Assembly: GCF_001484195.1 (NCBI RefSeq)
Contig: NZ_LLYW01000012.1
Coordinates: forward strand, 1 to 51,175
Direction of reading: 5' to 3'
Length of the DNA: 51,175 nt
Source of the DNA: Thermococcus celericrescens
Lineage (GTDB): Archaea; Methanobacteriota_B; Thermococci; Thermococcales; Thermococcaceae
The notes beneath the pieces were generated by a model that did no database searches, was not told where the DNA came from, and saw nothing but the letters and a program-made list of their open reading frames with translations. Positions 8,848 through 17,040 of the stretch are shown piece after piece (positions within the stretch are counted from its first letter, which is position 1; each line of letters starts with the position of its first letter). Made by a program: the position numbers and the translations under genes.

Positions 8848-9540
8848 ATGCGCAAGGATTTTGATATCGGTGAGGTGATTCCTGGAGGGGTCCTTCTGGT
8901 CTCCTACGGCCAGTACAGCCTCGGCTGGAAGATAGGTGTGTAGTATCTCAGAAGGGAAATAGAGAGGGGCGCCTTTGGAATCATCATGAACACCACCGTC
9001 CCCGTTAGGAAGCTCTTGGAGAGGGCAAGGTCGGCTGGATTCGACATCGTTGAGGCCGGGAGGAACGGGCGGCTGGCGGTTATCGATATGTTCAACGAGC
9101 AGACTGGACTTGACTTCGTGTACTCAATCGAGACTGTGGATAGAACCCTCATAATCCCGGATCGAGAAGGTGATGGACGAGATACAGGAGAAATACAGCA
9201 TAAAGGACAGAACCGTCGTCGGGGCAATAGCAACACTCGACGGCCTTTATGAGCTGTTCGGGGGAAAGTTCCTGAAGAACATGATGCTCCAGTACCTCAT
9301 CCGGTCAGAAAGGCTCCTGAAGGAGGGCTACGACCACTGGGCAATCTTCATAGTCAACAGGGACACCATACCTAAAGAGCTCCACTCATGGATAATCAGT
9401 GTCAGCGACTACGTGATTCTGACAGAGGGCATAGTGGACAGAGAGAGCCTGATAGAAAACACGGTTCTCTTGAAGAACTGGCCCCGGGATTCTCCCAGAG
9501 AATGTTCCAGACGATGGTGCCGGCTGAGAGGCTGCAATGA
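8848..9540 (+). pseudogene. DUF257/KaiC-like gene with in-frame stop and frameshifts
   Basis: Starting at ATG 8848, the frame reads MRKDFDIGEVIPGGVLLVSY and meets an in-frame TAG at 8941-8943. It resumes at once as YLRREIERGAFGIIMNTTVPV to DRTLIIPD near 9160. Coding then shifts frame (EKVMDEIQEKYSIKDRTVV onwards) until about 9475, and shifts again (LAPGFSQRMFQTMVPAERL) to a stop at 9538-9540. The reassembled product of about 230 aa resembles the Thermococcales DUF257 family of RecA/KaiC-fold proteins, many of unknown function; that family call is from memory and tentative. The decay resembles that of the flavodoxin gene 1.5 kb upstream. Confidence 0.7.
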
Positions 9541-9541
9541 G

Positions 9542-10441
9542 TCAGAAACTGAACGGAAGCTCCACCTCCTCGCCCATCTCCCTTTTGTGAAGCTCCCTCC
9601 TGTAGGCCTCCAGCGGTCGGTCTTCAACCTTCAGGTAGCCCGCGAAGGTCTTTGGTCTATCCTCGAGCTCGTCGAAGAACCTCGGATAGTTCTTATCCCT
9701 GATGATGTGGTGGTCGAGGATTATTTCCGCGTTCGTCTCACGGATTATCTCGTTGAGGTTTTTAACCCCCGTCTCCCAGCTTCCCTCAGCGCGCTTACCT
9801 AGGTATGTCGGCGGTCCCCCAGTTATGAGCAGGTCTGGGGCCTTCTCGATTATCCACTCTACAGCTTTTTTGTTGAGCAACTGAATATCGCTCGCGTGGA
9901 TTACTCTCCTAGAGCTGTCATCTATGAGCGTCATCACAACGAAGCCGAGCCTGGAACCTTCGCTTCCGTGGGGGACGGCTGGAGAGAACTCCAACTCAAC
10001 GCCGCCGAGGTCGAAGCTCCTTCCGTCGGCGAATTCTATCGTTTCAGCTATCGGTTCGGCGTTCTTCATGAAGGCCCAGGCCCTCTTTTTCTGACTGAAG
10101 TTGATGTTCTCCCTCGGGTGCTTTATGAGGAGGAGCTTTCCGGAGTAGATTTCCCTCGCGTACTCCTCGCTTGAGCTCTCGTAGAGGCCCTCAAAGAAGG
10201 GGGTGTGGTGGTCGTAGTGGTAGTGGGAGATGGTGATCACATCCGCCCTCCGGGCATAACCCTGAAGCTTGCGGCGCATCCTATGGAGTGCCTCTATCTC
10301 GGCCTTTGCAGGCGGAAGGCCGTAGCGCTTCGGCCCGAGGGCGACACCGGGGTCGATGAGAATTTTTATTCCTCCGGCTTCCACGAACGTTGCCAGGCTC
10401 CTTACACCGAGGCTCTCAGAGGCGAGGGGAACGATGCGCAT
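9542..10441 (-). CDS. Metallo-beta-lactamase-fold hydrolase (UPF0282-like)
   Basis: A 299-aa protein starting MRIVPLASESLGVRSLA. ATG 10441 is chosen because GGTGA sits five bases upstream and family members begin this way; a second ATG lies just before it. The metal-binding motif SHYHYDHH near residue 75, a histidine in VPHG, and HASD and DHH further on are hallmarks of MBL hydrolases. Archaeal UPF0282 proteins are conserved but uncharacterised and may be nucleic-acid or phosphoester hydrolases. It is convergent with the DUF257-like pseudogene, with only a base between them. Confidence 0.85.
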   Translation of the reverse strand: MRIVPLASESLGVRSLATFVEAGGIKILIDPGVALGPKRYGLPPAKAEIEALHRMRRKLQGYARRADVITISHYHYDHHTPFFEGLYESSSEEYAREIYSGKLLLIKHPRENINFSQKKRAWAFMKNAEPIAETIEFADGRSFDLGGVELEFSPAVPHGSEGSRLGFVVMTLIDDSSRRVIHASDIQLLNKKAVEWIIEKAPDLLITGGPPTYLGKRAEGSWETGVKNLNEIIRETNAEIILDHHIIRDKNYPRFFDELEDRPKTFAGYLKVEDRPLEAYRRELHKREMGEEVELPFSF

Positions 10442-10621
10442 CATACTCACCGATGTCATGATACAGTTTTTGGGCATAAAATTCTAGTGTCTCCATTACG
10501 ATGCAATGGTTTTCATTGATCAAAAGTCCGTAGCTTAAGTAATACTATTTCATGGGGGCATAATTTTTTAATGATTTGGGAAGGTATATTCTTTAGTGAG
10601 GTCACAAAGGAGGTGCCGGAT

Positions 10622-11572
10622 ATGATGGAGACAGACCAAAGAAACGGTATTGATGAGCTGCCTGGGATAGACTCTGTTACTGCCCAAAAGCTTCGTGAGG
10701 CAGGCTATGATAGCATCGGGGCCATAGCCGTTGCTTCTCCGATGGAACTCAAGGGGATTGCGGGAATAAGTGAAGGTACAGCGCTCAAGATAATCCGGGC
10801 CGCCAGAAAAATTGCCTTCGTTGATATTTTTATAAGCGCTGAGGAATATATGAAGAAGCTCCAATCGGTTGACAAAATCTCAACAGGCAGCAATAGTTTG
10901 GATTCGATTCTTGGGGGTGGAATATGGACGGAATCAATAACTGAGGTTTTTGGCGGGCACAGAAGTGGCCGGACTCAACTTGCCCACGCTCTTGCGGTGA
11001 TGGTCCAGCTCCCCAAGGACGAAGGGGGTCTTCGCGGTTCGGTCATATGGATAGACACCGAGAACACCTTTAATCCACACCGTATACGGCAGATTGCAGA
11101 AAACCGTGGCCTTGACCCGGAGGAAGTTCTTGGGCATATCTACATCGGCAGGGCTTTCAACAGTAACCATCAGTTGCTTCTTATTGAGAGGGCAGAGGAC
11201 TTGATCCGTGAGAATGCCAAATCAGATAGGCCTGTCAGGTTATTGGTCGTTGATTCAATTCCAGCGCACTTTCGGAGGGAGTACGTGGGCAGAAGAGTCC
11301 TGGCCGAAAGACAGCAGCGGCTGGCAGAGCATTTATCGAACCTTCATCGTATCTCAGAACTTTACAGGGTGGCGGTGCTGATTACCAACGATGCCTCAAT
11401 GGGACGACCGTGGGGTGGCCATCTTCTTGAAGCGACCTCGACGTTTAGACTGTATCTGCGTAAAAAGGGGAGTGGAAACTCAAACAGGGTGGTGGCTCGT
11501 TTGATAAAGTCGCCGCACTTACCCGAAAACGAGGCGATGTTCAGGATAACCGAAAGAGGTATCGAGGATTGA
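10622..11572 (+). CDS. RadA/Rad51 paralogue with degenerate Walker A and shortened L2 loop
   Basis: A 316-aa protein, clearly derived from archaeal RadA: HhH region [19 protein letters not shown], linker, and RecA core with [21 protein letters not shown] and RAFNSNHQ. I chose ATG 10622 because AGGAGGTG is six bases upstream. The P-loop reads GGHRSGRTQ (residues 111-119) where RadA has GEFGSGKTQ, so the catalytic lysine is arginine. After the core strand, [13 protein letters not shown] replaces the ~22-residue segment TNQVQARPD...GGH of RadA, removing most of DNA-binding loop L2. Strand exchange on its own is therefore unlikely. It may regulate RadA or form mixed filaments (inference). It sits just outside the left end of the integrated element. 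Confidence 0.88.
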   Translation: MMETDQRNGIDELPGIDSVTAQKLREAGYDSIGAIAVASPMELKGIAGISEGTALKIIRAARKIAFVDIFISAEEYMKKLQSVDKISTGSNSLDSILGGGIWTESITEVFGGHRSGRTQLAHALAVMVQLPKDEGGLRGSVIWIDTENTFNPHRIRQIAENRGLDPEEVLGHIYIGRAFNSNHQLLLIERAEDLIRENAKSDRPVRLLVVDSIPAHFRREYVGRRVLAERQQRLAEHLSNLHRISELYRVAVLITNDASMGRPWGGHLLEATSTFRLYLRKKGSGNSNRVVARLIKSPHLPENEAMFRITERGIED

Positions 11573-11593
11573 TCTGTGCTTCCAAGATTTGAG

Positions 11594-11608
11594 GAAAGCT
11601 TATTAACC
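11594..11608 (+). promoter_or_regulatory. Promoter-like BRE/TATA element for a possible small RNA
   Basis: GAAAGCTTATTAACC follows the radA paralogue stop. Its expected start, about 25 bases on (near 11627-11630), falls exactly at a strong hairpin and not near any ORF. Confidence 0.45.
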
Positions 11609-11627
11609 CTCTTTTTTCCACCACTTC

Positions 11628-11705
11628 TAGGGGAGTGGGGGTAGTAGGGTCCATTTAACCGATGATACCCACTCCGCCGAAAATGCCCGTTAGCCGAAAA
11701 ACAGG
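11628..11705 (+). ncRNA. Candidate structured small RNA of unknown class
   Basis: GGAGTGGG (11632-11639) and TA (11642-11643) pair with TACCCACTCC (11666-11675). Inside are a possible GGT/ACC stem and a purine-rich internal loop (GTAG opposite GATGA) resembling a kink-turn. An ACA triplet at 11701-11703 and a total of about 75 nt are compatible with an archaeal H/ACA guide, but I could not draw a convincing lower stem. A terminator is a simpler alternative, though no U-run follows. No protein frame fits. Confidence 0.35.
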
Positions 11706-11734
11706 TTTGAGAATGCAGATTGGAAACCCGCCCG

Positions 11735-11747
11735 TGATGAGTGTCAT
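11735..11747 (+). repeat. Left attachment-like repeat (attL)
   Basis: TGATGAGTGTCAT is repeated at 45734-45746. Base composition changes here: GAAACCCGCCCG lies to the left and AT-rich DNA to the right. Preceded by G, it forms GTGATGA, a valid C box. Joining the left flank to the right one restores a complete C/D sRNA, which supports a recombination site. Confidence 0.5.
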
Positions 11748-11917
11748 GGAAGATAAAATCCTTAATTCTCTTTTATTCGGAAAAATATCAATATTTATGT
11801 GGATATTCTAATAGTACTGGGCAACATTTTAACATGTATTTTTACAAGAAGGTATTTAAGGGATGATATCATAGAAAATAATAACAAGGAAGATAAAACC
11901 CATGGGGGGACGAAAAA

Positions 11918-13177
11918 ATGAGGGAGAACCGGATGAAAATTTTTGAGAAAGCATTAACACCCGACGGTAGTAGTATTGTAGAAAATGCCTTCAAACTAAC
12001 TACGCGTGATTTGGATAACTACAAGCGGCTACTTGTAGAGGCATACGAAAACGGGCGATACTCCTATGGAATGTACAGAAACCTCATGACTGCTTTAAAT
12101 TCCTTCGCCACATACATACTAAACAAAAAGAAGCAAGATGGTGAGATCTATTATGAGGGCCACACTAAAAGAGGCATTAACACAAACCTAACTCCATACG
12201 TGCTAATTAGTGAGAAGGACATTATCTCCTACTTACAAGATCTCTCCCTCCGAGTAAAAAGGCACACTTTCCAAGTGTACTCCTTCTATTTAAAACAAGC
12301 ATTAGACGAGATGCTAGAAATGAAAAAAGGAGGAGAACTCAGTGACTACATCAATGTCTCTAAGGTGTTCTCCGAAAAGAGGTACATAAAAGGAAAGCAT
12401 CTTTATCCAACAAGGCGCAGGAGGAACACAGTAGAAAAACGAAAACTCCTTCTGGATAAGTACAGAGAGTACGAAAATCTCAAATCCGTGACATTAAACG
12501 ATATCTTGGACGCTCTAACATACCTACGCATCCTCAAGACAAAGATCTCGGCAAAAGAAGCTAGAATGACCCAGAGAACCTTTGATGAAGTACGCATTGC
12601 AACGGCATTACTTATCTTCACTGGGGCGAGGAGTACTGAACTGTCAGATCTTCTCGTTAGGGACGTGGAGTTTGAAGAAGACTACATGTTCATAACAAGA
12701 AACAAACTGTCAGAAGACGATATCAAACATAGAACTACTATTTTCCCGCTTCATCCCTTCCTGAAAGCCTCATTGCAGAGTTACATAAGGAAATACCGCT
12801 TGTATCCTGAAAATTACTTGATAAGCTCACAGTACTTAGACAAAAAGATTAGCTATGCATTCAATCCTAGCACATTAAACATAGAAACTGGGTACATCAG
12901 CATAAATGGCAGACGCTACTCAGCGGAAAGTTCAATAATAACAGTAAGGAAGTTCAGAAAATTCTGGGATAATTATGCAGAAGCAAATAGAATGGATTTC
13001 CGAGTGAAAAATTACCTGCTCGGGAGAAGGGTCGGAGTTGACATTGAATACTACGTATCCGTCCTCAGGAACAAAAAAGTGTTCTTTAACATACAGAGCG
13101 AGTATTTCCGAGTTTTTGGAGACCTAGACAAGAAGCTCAGTCCTGTAATTCAGGAGGTGTTTGAAATCAAAATTTAA
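11918..13177 (+). CDS. Tyrosine recombinase (integrase)
   Basis: A 419-aa protein. The C-terminal catalytic half has LLIFTGARSTELSDL near residues 230-244, with the first catalytic arginine in the usual TGxRxxEL box. It also has an RKFRKFW segment near 345 at the HxxR position, LLGRR near 370, and a tyrosine in VDIEYYV near 379. The N-terminal ~200 residues are helical, as in core-binding domains (YRNLMTALNSFATYIL). The gene is intact, not split by integration as SSV-type integrase genes are. It lies 170 bases inside the left repeat and reads into the element, as expected for the enzyme that integrated it. Start ATG 11918 has only a weak GGGGGA upstream. Confidence 0.8.
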   Translation: MRENRMKIFEKALTPDGSSIVENAFKLTTRDLDNYKRLLVEAYENGRYSYGMYRNLMTALNSFATYILNKKKQDGEIYYEGHTKRGINTNLTPYVLISEKDIISYLQDLSLRVKRHTFQVYSFYLKQALDEMLEMKKGGELSDYINVSKVFSEKRYIKGKHLYPTRRRRNTVEKRKLLLDKYREYENLKSVTLNDILDALTYLRILKTKISAKEARMTQRTFDEVRIATALLIFTGARSTELSDLLVRDVEFEEDYMFITRNKLSEDDIKHRTTIFPLHPFLKASLQSYIRKYRLYPENYLISSQYLDKKISYAFNPSTLNIETGYISINGRRYSAESSIITVRKFRKFWDNYAEANRMDFRVKNYLLGRRVGVDIEYYVSVLRNKKVFFNIQSEYFRVFGDLDKKLSPVIQEVFEIKI

Positions 13178-13214
13178 TATTCATAAAACTAAAAAGGACA
13201 GAGAGGTGAGATAG

Positions 13215-13616
13215 ATGTATCCCCATGTTAATTTAAACACCTCCTGTATTAATAAACATTACTGCCCCTCCAACCGTAACCTTTACAGTCTTCTTACTGC
13301 AGTAGGCCTTACCAAGGAAGAATGGCTGGAGCTTCTTGCTGAGTATGTAAGACACTTAGATGAAGCCACATCTAAGAGTGCAGTAACAGCTTTGCTGTAC
13401 ATTGAGGCTCTGAAACTTAGTAACAGGAGAAGTGCCAGAGCATTAAGGAAAATTCTCGAAGAACACTTTGACGAGCTATTTGAGAGAGGAAAGTACGTGG
13501 ACAGCTATTATCCAACTTTTGACCTCATGAGTTTCCTTGCTACAGAAGAAGAGCAGGAGTGCGACTCCAATGCCAGAACAACAAACACAAAAAACAAGCT
13601 GGTGGTGAGCGCATGA
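13215..13616 (+). CDS. Small helical protein coupled to the primase-polymerase gene
   Basis: A 133-aa protein of unrecognised family. GAGGTGA precedes ATG 13215. The N-terminus contains a Cys/His-rich stretch (SCINKHYCPSN), the middle is helical (TKEEWLELLAEYVRHLDEA), and the tail is charged and low-complexity. Its stop overlaps the start of the next gene as ATGA, so the two are translationally coupled; a role as a replication accessory factor or regulator is inferred from this. The gene follows the integrase by 37 bases. Confidence 0.65.
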   Translation: MYPHVNLNTSCINKHYCPSNRNLYSLLTAVGLTKEEWLELLAEYVRHLDEATSKSAVTALLYIEALKLSNRRSARALRKILEEHFDELFERGKYVDSYYPTFDLMSFLATEEEQECDSNARTTNTKNKLVVSA

Positions 13617-15082
13617 GCAAGGAACTAAGCAAATACTACAACGAACCTTTGATGTATGCCATCCAATATCACAAGGAGGGACTTGCAGTGATTCCACTCA
13701 AGTTCAAAACGAAAGAAGCCGCAATTAAATGGAGGCAGTATCAAAAAAAGCGTCCCCCTGCAATAAAACTCGAGAAATGGTTCAAGAAGTCCGAACCTAA
13801 AAATATTGCAATCATATGTGGCGTTGTCTCGGGGAACCTCATTGTAATGGACTTTGATGAAGAAGACAAGTATTATGAATTCCTGAATACTATTGATGAA
13901 GACCTGAAAAACATCATTCTTGGTACAAGAACAGTAATAACTAACAGGGGAAGGCATGTGTATTTAAGAGTCGATTCAGATGAGAAGACGTTCAGGGAAT
14001 TATTCCCTTCAAAACGGAGCGAGAAATGGCATGTTGATTTTCAGTCTGAGGGAAAATATGTGGTTGCGCCACCATCTGTCCATCCATCTGGTCAGAAATA
14101 TGAACTGGAAGGGGAATGGATCGATATCAAAAAAGTCTCCATTGAAACTATGTTAAAAATCAAGAGAGTCCTCTTTCCAGAAGATAAACTCCCAACAGAA
14201 ATCTTGAAAACTAGTAAAAACGCATCATTCAACAAGTCACAGAAGAAAAATGGGCTAACGGAAGCAGATATGCTTGAAATTGCAAATGTACTTGCTCCCG
14301 CATACAAGGAAGGGTTTAGAAACAACATCGTTTACTCCCTCTCAGGATGGCTTGCAAAGGCCGGAATCAGCATGGAAGATGCATTAAAAGTTGCAACATT
14401 TCTGGCTCAAAAAGGAGATGATCCAGATTATGAGACGCCAGAATTTAGGAATAGACTTGACGTGGTAACTAGGAGCTACGAAAAGTGGAGATGTGGAATA
14501 AACGTCGCAGGCAAAAAATATTTAGTAGAGTTCCTAGAAGGGGCGCTGGAGGATGAGGAACAAGTTATTAGCATAATGAAACGTCTCGAAGAGCTCATTG
14601 GTGTCCCAAGCACAAGTTCGGGCATGATATTTGTAGATGAGAACGAAAGTGAAGGATTAGTGTATTATGCGGACCTTGCTGAAAAATACATAGGGAAGGG
14701 GCAGTTCAAAGATAAGAGTGGAAGTAAAAAGACATTCTTAAAAAAGGGACGCATTATTGAGGCAGTTCCAACTAAGGCAATACGTTACATTGATCCAATT
14801 TCCGGCACAGAAAACTTGGATATTGTTTTTGAGTCGAACCTAAGCCCAGTACCCCTGACCTTACAAGGTGTTGAGAGACGAGACATCCTTTCGGTACTAA
14901 AAAGAAATGGCTACATCGTTAAAAACCGCATTGCTGAGGATGCATTGAATGCAATTCTTAACAATATGATCCTAAGTGGACTCGTGGAGACCAAAACTGA
15001 GTTTTCAAAGATGGGAGTCTTTTGGTACCAGGGAGAAATGCACTACACAAAGATAAAACTGCCAGAGGAAATCCGTAGATGA
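13613..15082 (+). CDS. Archaeo-eukaryotic-type primase-polymerase (Prim-Pol)
   Basis: A 489-aa protein; ATG 13613 is used because GGTGGTGAG lies upstream and it overlaps the preceding stop. The N-terminal ~200 residues are a bifunctional Prim-Pol domain: WFKKSEPKNIAIICG, VMDFDEED (the metal-binding DxD), TNRGRHVYLRV, and DFQSEGKYVVAPPSVHPSG, which carries the third acidic and His residues. Such enzymes prime and extend DNA on archaeal plasmids such as pRN1. The middle is helical (PriCT-like, around KEGFRNNIVYSLSGWLAKAG) and the C-terminus looks like a winged helix (LSVLKRNGYIVKNRIAEDALN). The helicase follows in another frame, suggesting a split version of the fused primase-helicase proteins. 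Confidence 0.88.
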   Translation: MSKELSKYYNEPLMYAIQYHKEGLAVIPLKFKTKEAAIKWRQYQKKRPPAIKLEKWFKKSEPKNIAIICGVVSGNLIVMDFDEEDKYYEFLNTIDEDLKNIILGTRTVITNRGRHVYLRVDSDEKTFRELFPSKRSEKWHVDFQSEGKYVVAPPSVHPSGQKYELEGEWIDIKKVSIETMLKIKRVLFPEDKLPTEILKTSKNASFNKSQKKNGLTEADMLEIANVLAPAYKEGFRNNIVYSLSGWLAKAGISMEDALKVATFLAQKGDDPDYETPEFRNRLDVVTRSYEKWRCGINVAGKKYLVEFLEGALEDEEQVISIMKRLEELIGVPSTSSGMIFVDENESEGLVYYADLAEKYIGKGQFKDKSGSKKTFLKKGRIIEAVPTKAIRYIDPISGTENLDIVFESNLSPVPLTLQGVERRDILSVLKRNGYIVKNRIAEDALNAILNNMILSGLVETKTEFSKMGVFWYQGEMHYTKIKLPEEIRR

Positions 15083-15116
15083 ACTAAGGGAAGCACTAGA
15101 AATATTAGATGAAATC

Positions 15117-16253
15117 GTGACAAGGTGGTATGGAACTGAACAGGAGAAATTCGTGACAGTGCTGAAATGGAGCACGGTAGCTCCCTTTGCATTCATGCAA
15201 AAACAAAAAAGGGGATGGTTACCTTGGCTCTTCTTAGTTGGGGCAGCAGGAACCGGAAAATCAACAATAGCGCTTTTAGCAACTAGCATATGGGGGGACC
15301 AAGTAGTAATTGAGGAGAAAAGTGGTGCATCAGCGGCGACACCAGCTAGGTTTACAAAAATCATCGAGGAAACTACATTCCCAGTGATAATAAGTGAACC
15401 TGGAGAGATGTTTGGCAGAGATGACACGACAGAGCTGATTAAGAACTCAGTAACATCAACAATTGCAAGAGGACGCTATGTCCAAGGAGTGTACGTTACA
15501 TCCAAAGCATTATCCCCTGTAATATTTACATCGAATAAACTACTGCCAACCGATGATGCACTGTTAAGAAGGTTTCACGTGCTCTATTTTGAAATTCAGG
15601 AACGAAAAACTAGAGAGGAGGCAGAAAAATTTGAAAGGATCAAAAAAGAGGCAATGAAAAAACTAAGAGTCATTGGAGATGCAATATTGTTTCTCGTCAA
15701 GAATAAAGGAGACATTGAATTTACACCAAACAACTGGCCCGAAATAGCTACAGAATTATTAAGAGAGATCTACACCCTCAGCGGACAAGAAGAACCTAAA
15801 TGGTTAAATCTCTTTGCTGACAGTAGGACACTGGTAGATTACGAGGATAACCTTATGAGCCGCATCAGAACGATGATAATTGAAGAAGTAAATAACGCAT
15901 ACAGAATGTTTCCGGACAAGGGGGTAGAGCACAATAACTTCATGTACCGCCTCATAAAGGTCATTGAAAAAGAAGCCATTCCCTGGTTAAAAGAGAGAAA
16001 TGGGGATGTCATTATCACAAGAGAAATCCAAGAACCTCTCAGAAAACATGTTGGTGAGCTATCAATGAAAAGTCTTGCCACATTAATTGGAGGGAGCTAT
16101 GGAGTTAGACGAGTTAGCAAGAAGAACACAAAAGTCGTGGCAATTAACCTGTACAAGCTTCTAGAGTTTTTACAGGTAGAAGATGAACTTGAGAGTGACG
16201 AACCTGAAGATGAACTAAACGTGGAGACAATAACTATCCCAGCAGGGGGATGA
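15117..16253 (+). CDS. SF3/D5-like replicative helicase (AAA+ ATPase)
   Basis: A 378-aa protein with Walker A GAAGTGKST near residues 42-50, an acidic Walker B-like PVIISEPGEMF near 94, sensor PVIFTSN near 140 and an RRF arginine near 153. This is the compact AAA+ core of SF3-type plasmid and phage helicases; the C-terminal part ends in a winged-helix-like region. GTG 15117 is the only plausible start and it lacks a ribosome site. The frame upstream of it already looks coding (DELREALEILDEIV) back into the end of the Prim-Pol gene, so it may be reached by frameshifting or may have lost its start. Confidence 0.78.
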   Translation: MTRWYGTEQEKFVTVLKWSTVAPFAFMQKQKRGWLPWLFLVGAAGTGKSTIALLATSIWGDQVVIEEKSGASAATPARFTKIIEETTFPVIISEPGEMFGRDDTTELIKNSVTSTIARGRYVQGVYVTSKALSPVIFTSNKLLPTDDALLRRFHVLYFEIQERKTREEAEKFERIKKEAMKKLRVIGDAILFLVKNKGDIEFTPNNWPEIATELLREIYTLSGQEEPKWLNLFADSRTLVDYEDNLMSRIRTMIIEEVNNAYRMFPDKGVEHNNFMYRLIKVIEKEAIPWLKERNGDVIITREIQEPLRKHVGELSMKSLATLIGGSYGVRRVSKKNTKVVAINLYKLLEFLQVEDELESDEPEDELNVETITIPAGG

Positions 16254-16254
16254 T

Positions 16255-16271
16255 CTCCCTTTCTTTTTTTC
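16255..16271 (+). terminator. Poly-T terminator after the replication genes
   Basis: CTCCCTTTCTTTTTTTC follows directly on the helicase stop, typical of archaeal intrinsic termination. Confidence 0.5.
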
Positions 16272-16375
16272 AGTTGTTATGTTACTGAAGGGAATTCTAA
16301 CGGGGTATGGCTGGAGAGAATACAGGAAGAGAATCCGAGTACCAAGTCCGAGCGAAGAGACTGGAGTCACAAACC

Positions 16376-16516
16376 GCTACCAGCAAACCCGCCGCTACCC
16401 TGCATAGTGCATGCATCCATAATAAAACGTTAATATCATGATAACAAGGTAGCACTGGTAGCGGAGGTAGCGCTAAAAACTAAAAAAACTGGTGGTAGCG
16501 AGGTAGCATAGGTAGC
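16376..16516. repeat. GGTAGC iteron array (origin candidate)
   Basis: GGTAGC occurs at 16448, 16457, 16466, 16494, 16502 and 16511, in two triplets with 8-9 bp spacing. GCTACC occurs at 16376 and 16394 in reverse orientation. Regular phasing next to Prim-Pol and helicase genes suggests initiator binding sites. Confidence 0.7.
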
Positions 16517-16695
16517 AGTTTTTTCTAATAAAAATACAGTTTTTAGTATCCTCTGTTTGACTGAGAGTGTTTTTAACTCGGAGCTGAAAAAACAAAGAAA
16601 GTGTTAATATCCTCTGTCTACGCACTTGTTGGCTAAAGGTACTCATCTTAAATAAATCTAGAACGTGACACTCAAACTCCAGAAGGGTTAATCTC

Positions 16696-16733
16696 AAGTT
16701 TTCGAGTTAACATCAACATTAACTCGAAAACTT
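16696..16733. repeat. Perfect 15-bp inverted repeat
   Basis: AAGTTTTCGAGTTAA (16696-16710) and its exact complement TTAACTCGAAAACTT (16719-16733) are separated by 8 bp. It lies about 180 bp beyond the iterons and may be part of the origin, a cruciform or a dimeric protein site. Confidence 0.8.
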
Positions 16734-17040
16734 CAAGAAACATCCCCAAGATCCTCCCCAAAGTAACACTAACTATCTTTCTTTTTTGGTACCCCCTGCA
16801 GATTATGGTTTAATCGGCTCTGTTGGAATCCTTTAATTGCTCTATTCAGAAGAGCTTTAGTTTGTTATCGCTAGATCAAAGTTAATTATGCCTTATCTCC
16901 AATTACAAGGAGGGACATGCTTTTGTCGTGCATGGATATTTAGAATCTTGAAATTAATCCTCCAAAAATTTGCCTGTCATTGCAATTATTCTTGCGTAAT
17001 AACGAAAAAAACAACAATAGCCCCCTTGCACGAGTATTAT

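Larger units (their letters stand above)
16254..17040. other. 787-bp non-coding region, putative replication origin
   Basis: No credible gene is seen. The region holds the T-run, eight GGTAGC/GCTACC iterons (16376-16516), a short palindromic TGCATAGTGCATGCA (about 16401-16415), two near-identical ATCCTCTGT segments near 16548 and 16609, and a 15-bp inverted repeat (16696-16733). The rest is AT-rich. This layout beside primase and helicase genes is what a plasmid origin usually looks like. Confidence 0.6.

Noticed and set aside
8941-8943. TAG as pyrrolysine codon in the DUF257-like gene
   Set aside because: The gene also has frameshifts, and Thermococcales are not known to use pyrrolysine; decay is simpler.
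11573-11917. A tRNA gene as integration target at the left end
   Set aside because: No T-loop GGTTCAAATCC-type block or acceptor stem is found near either boundary.
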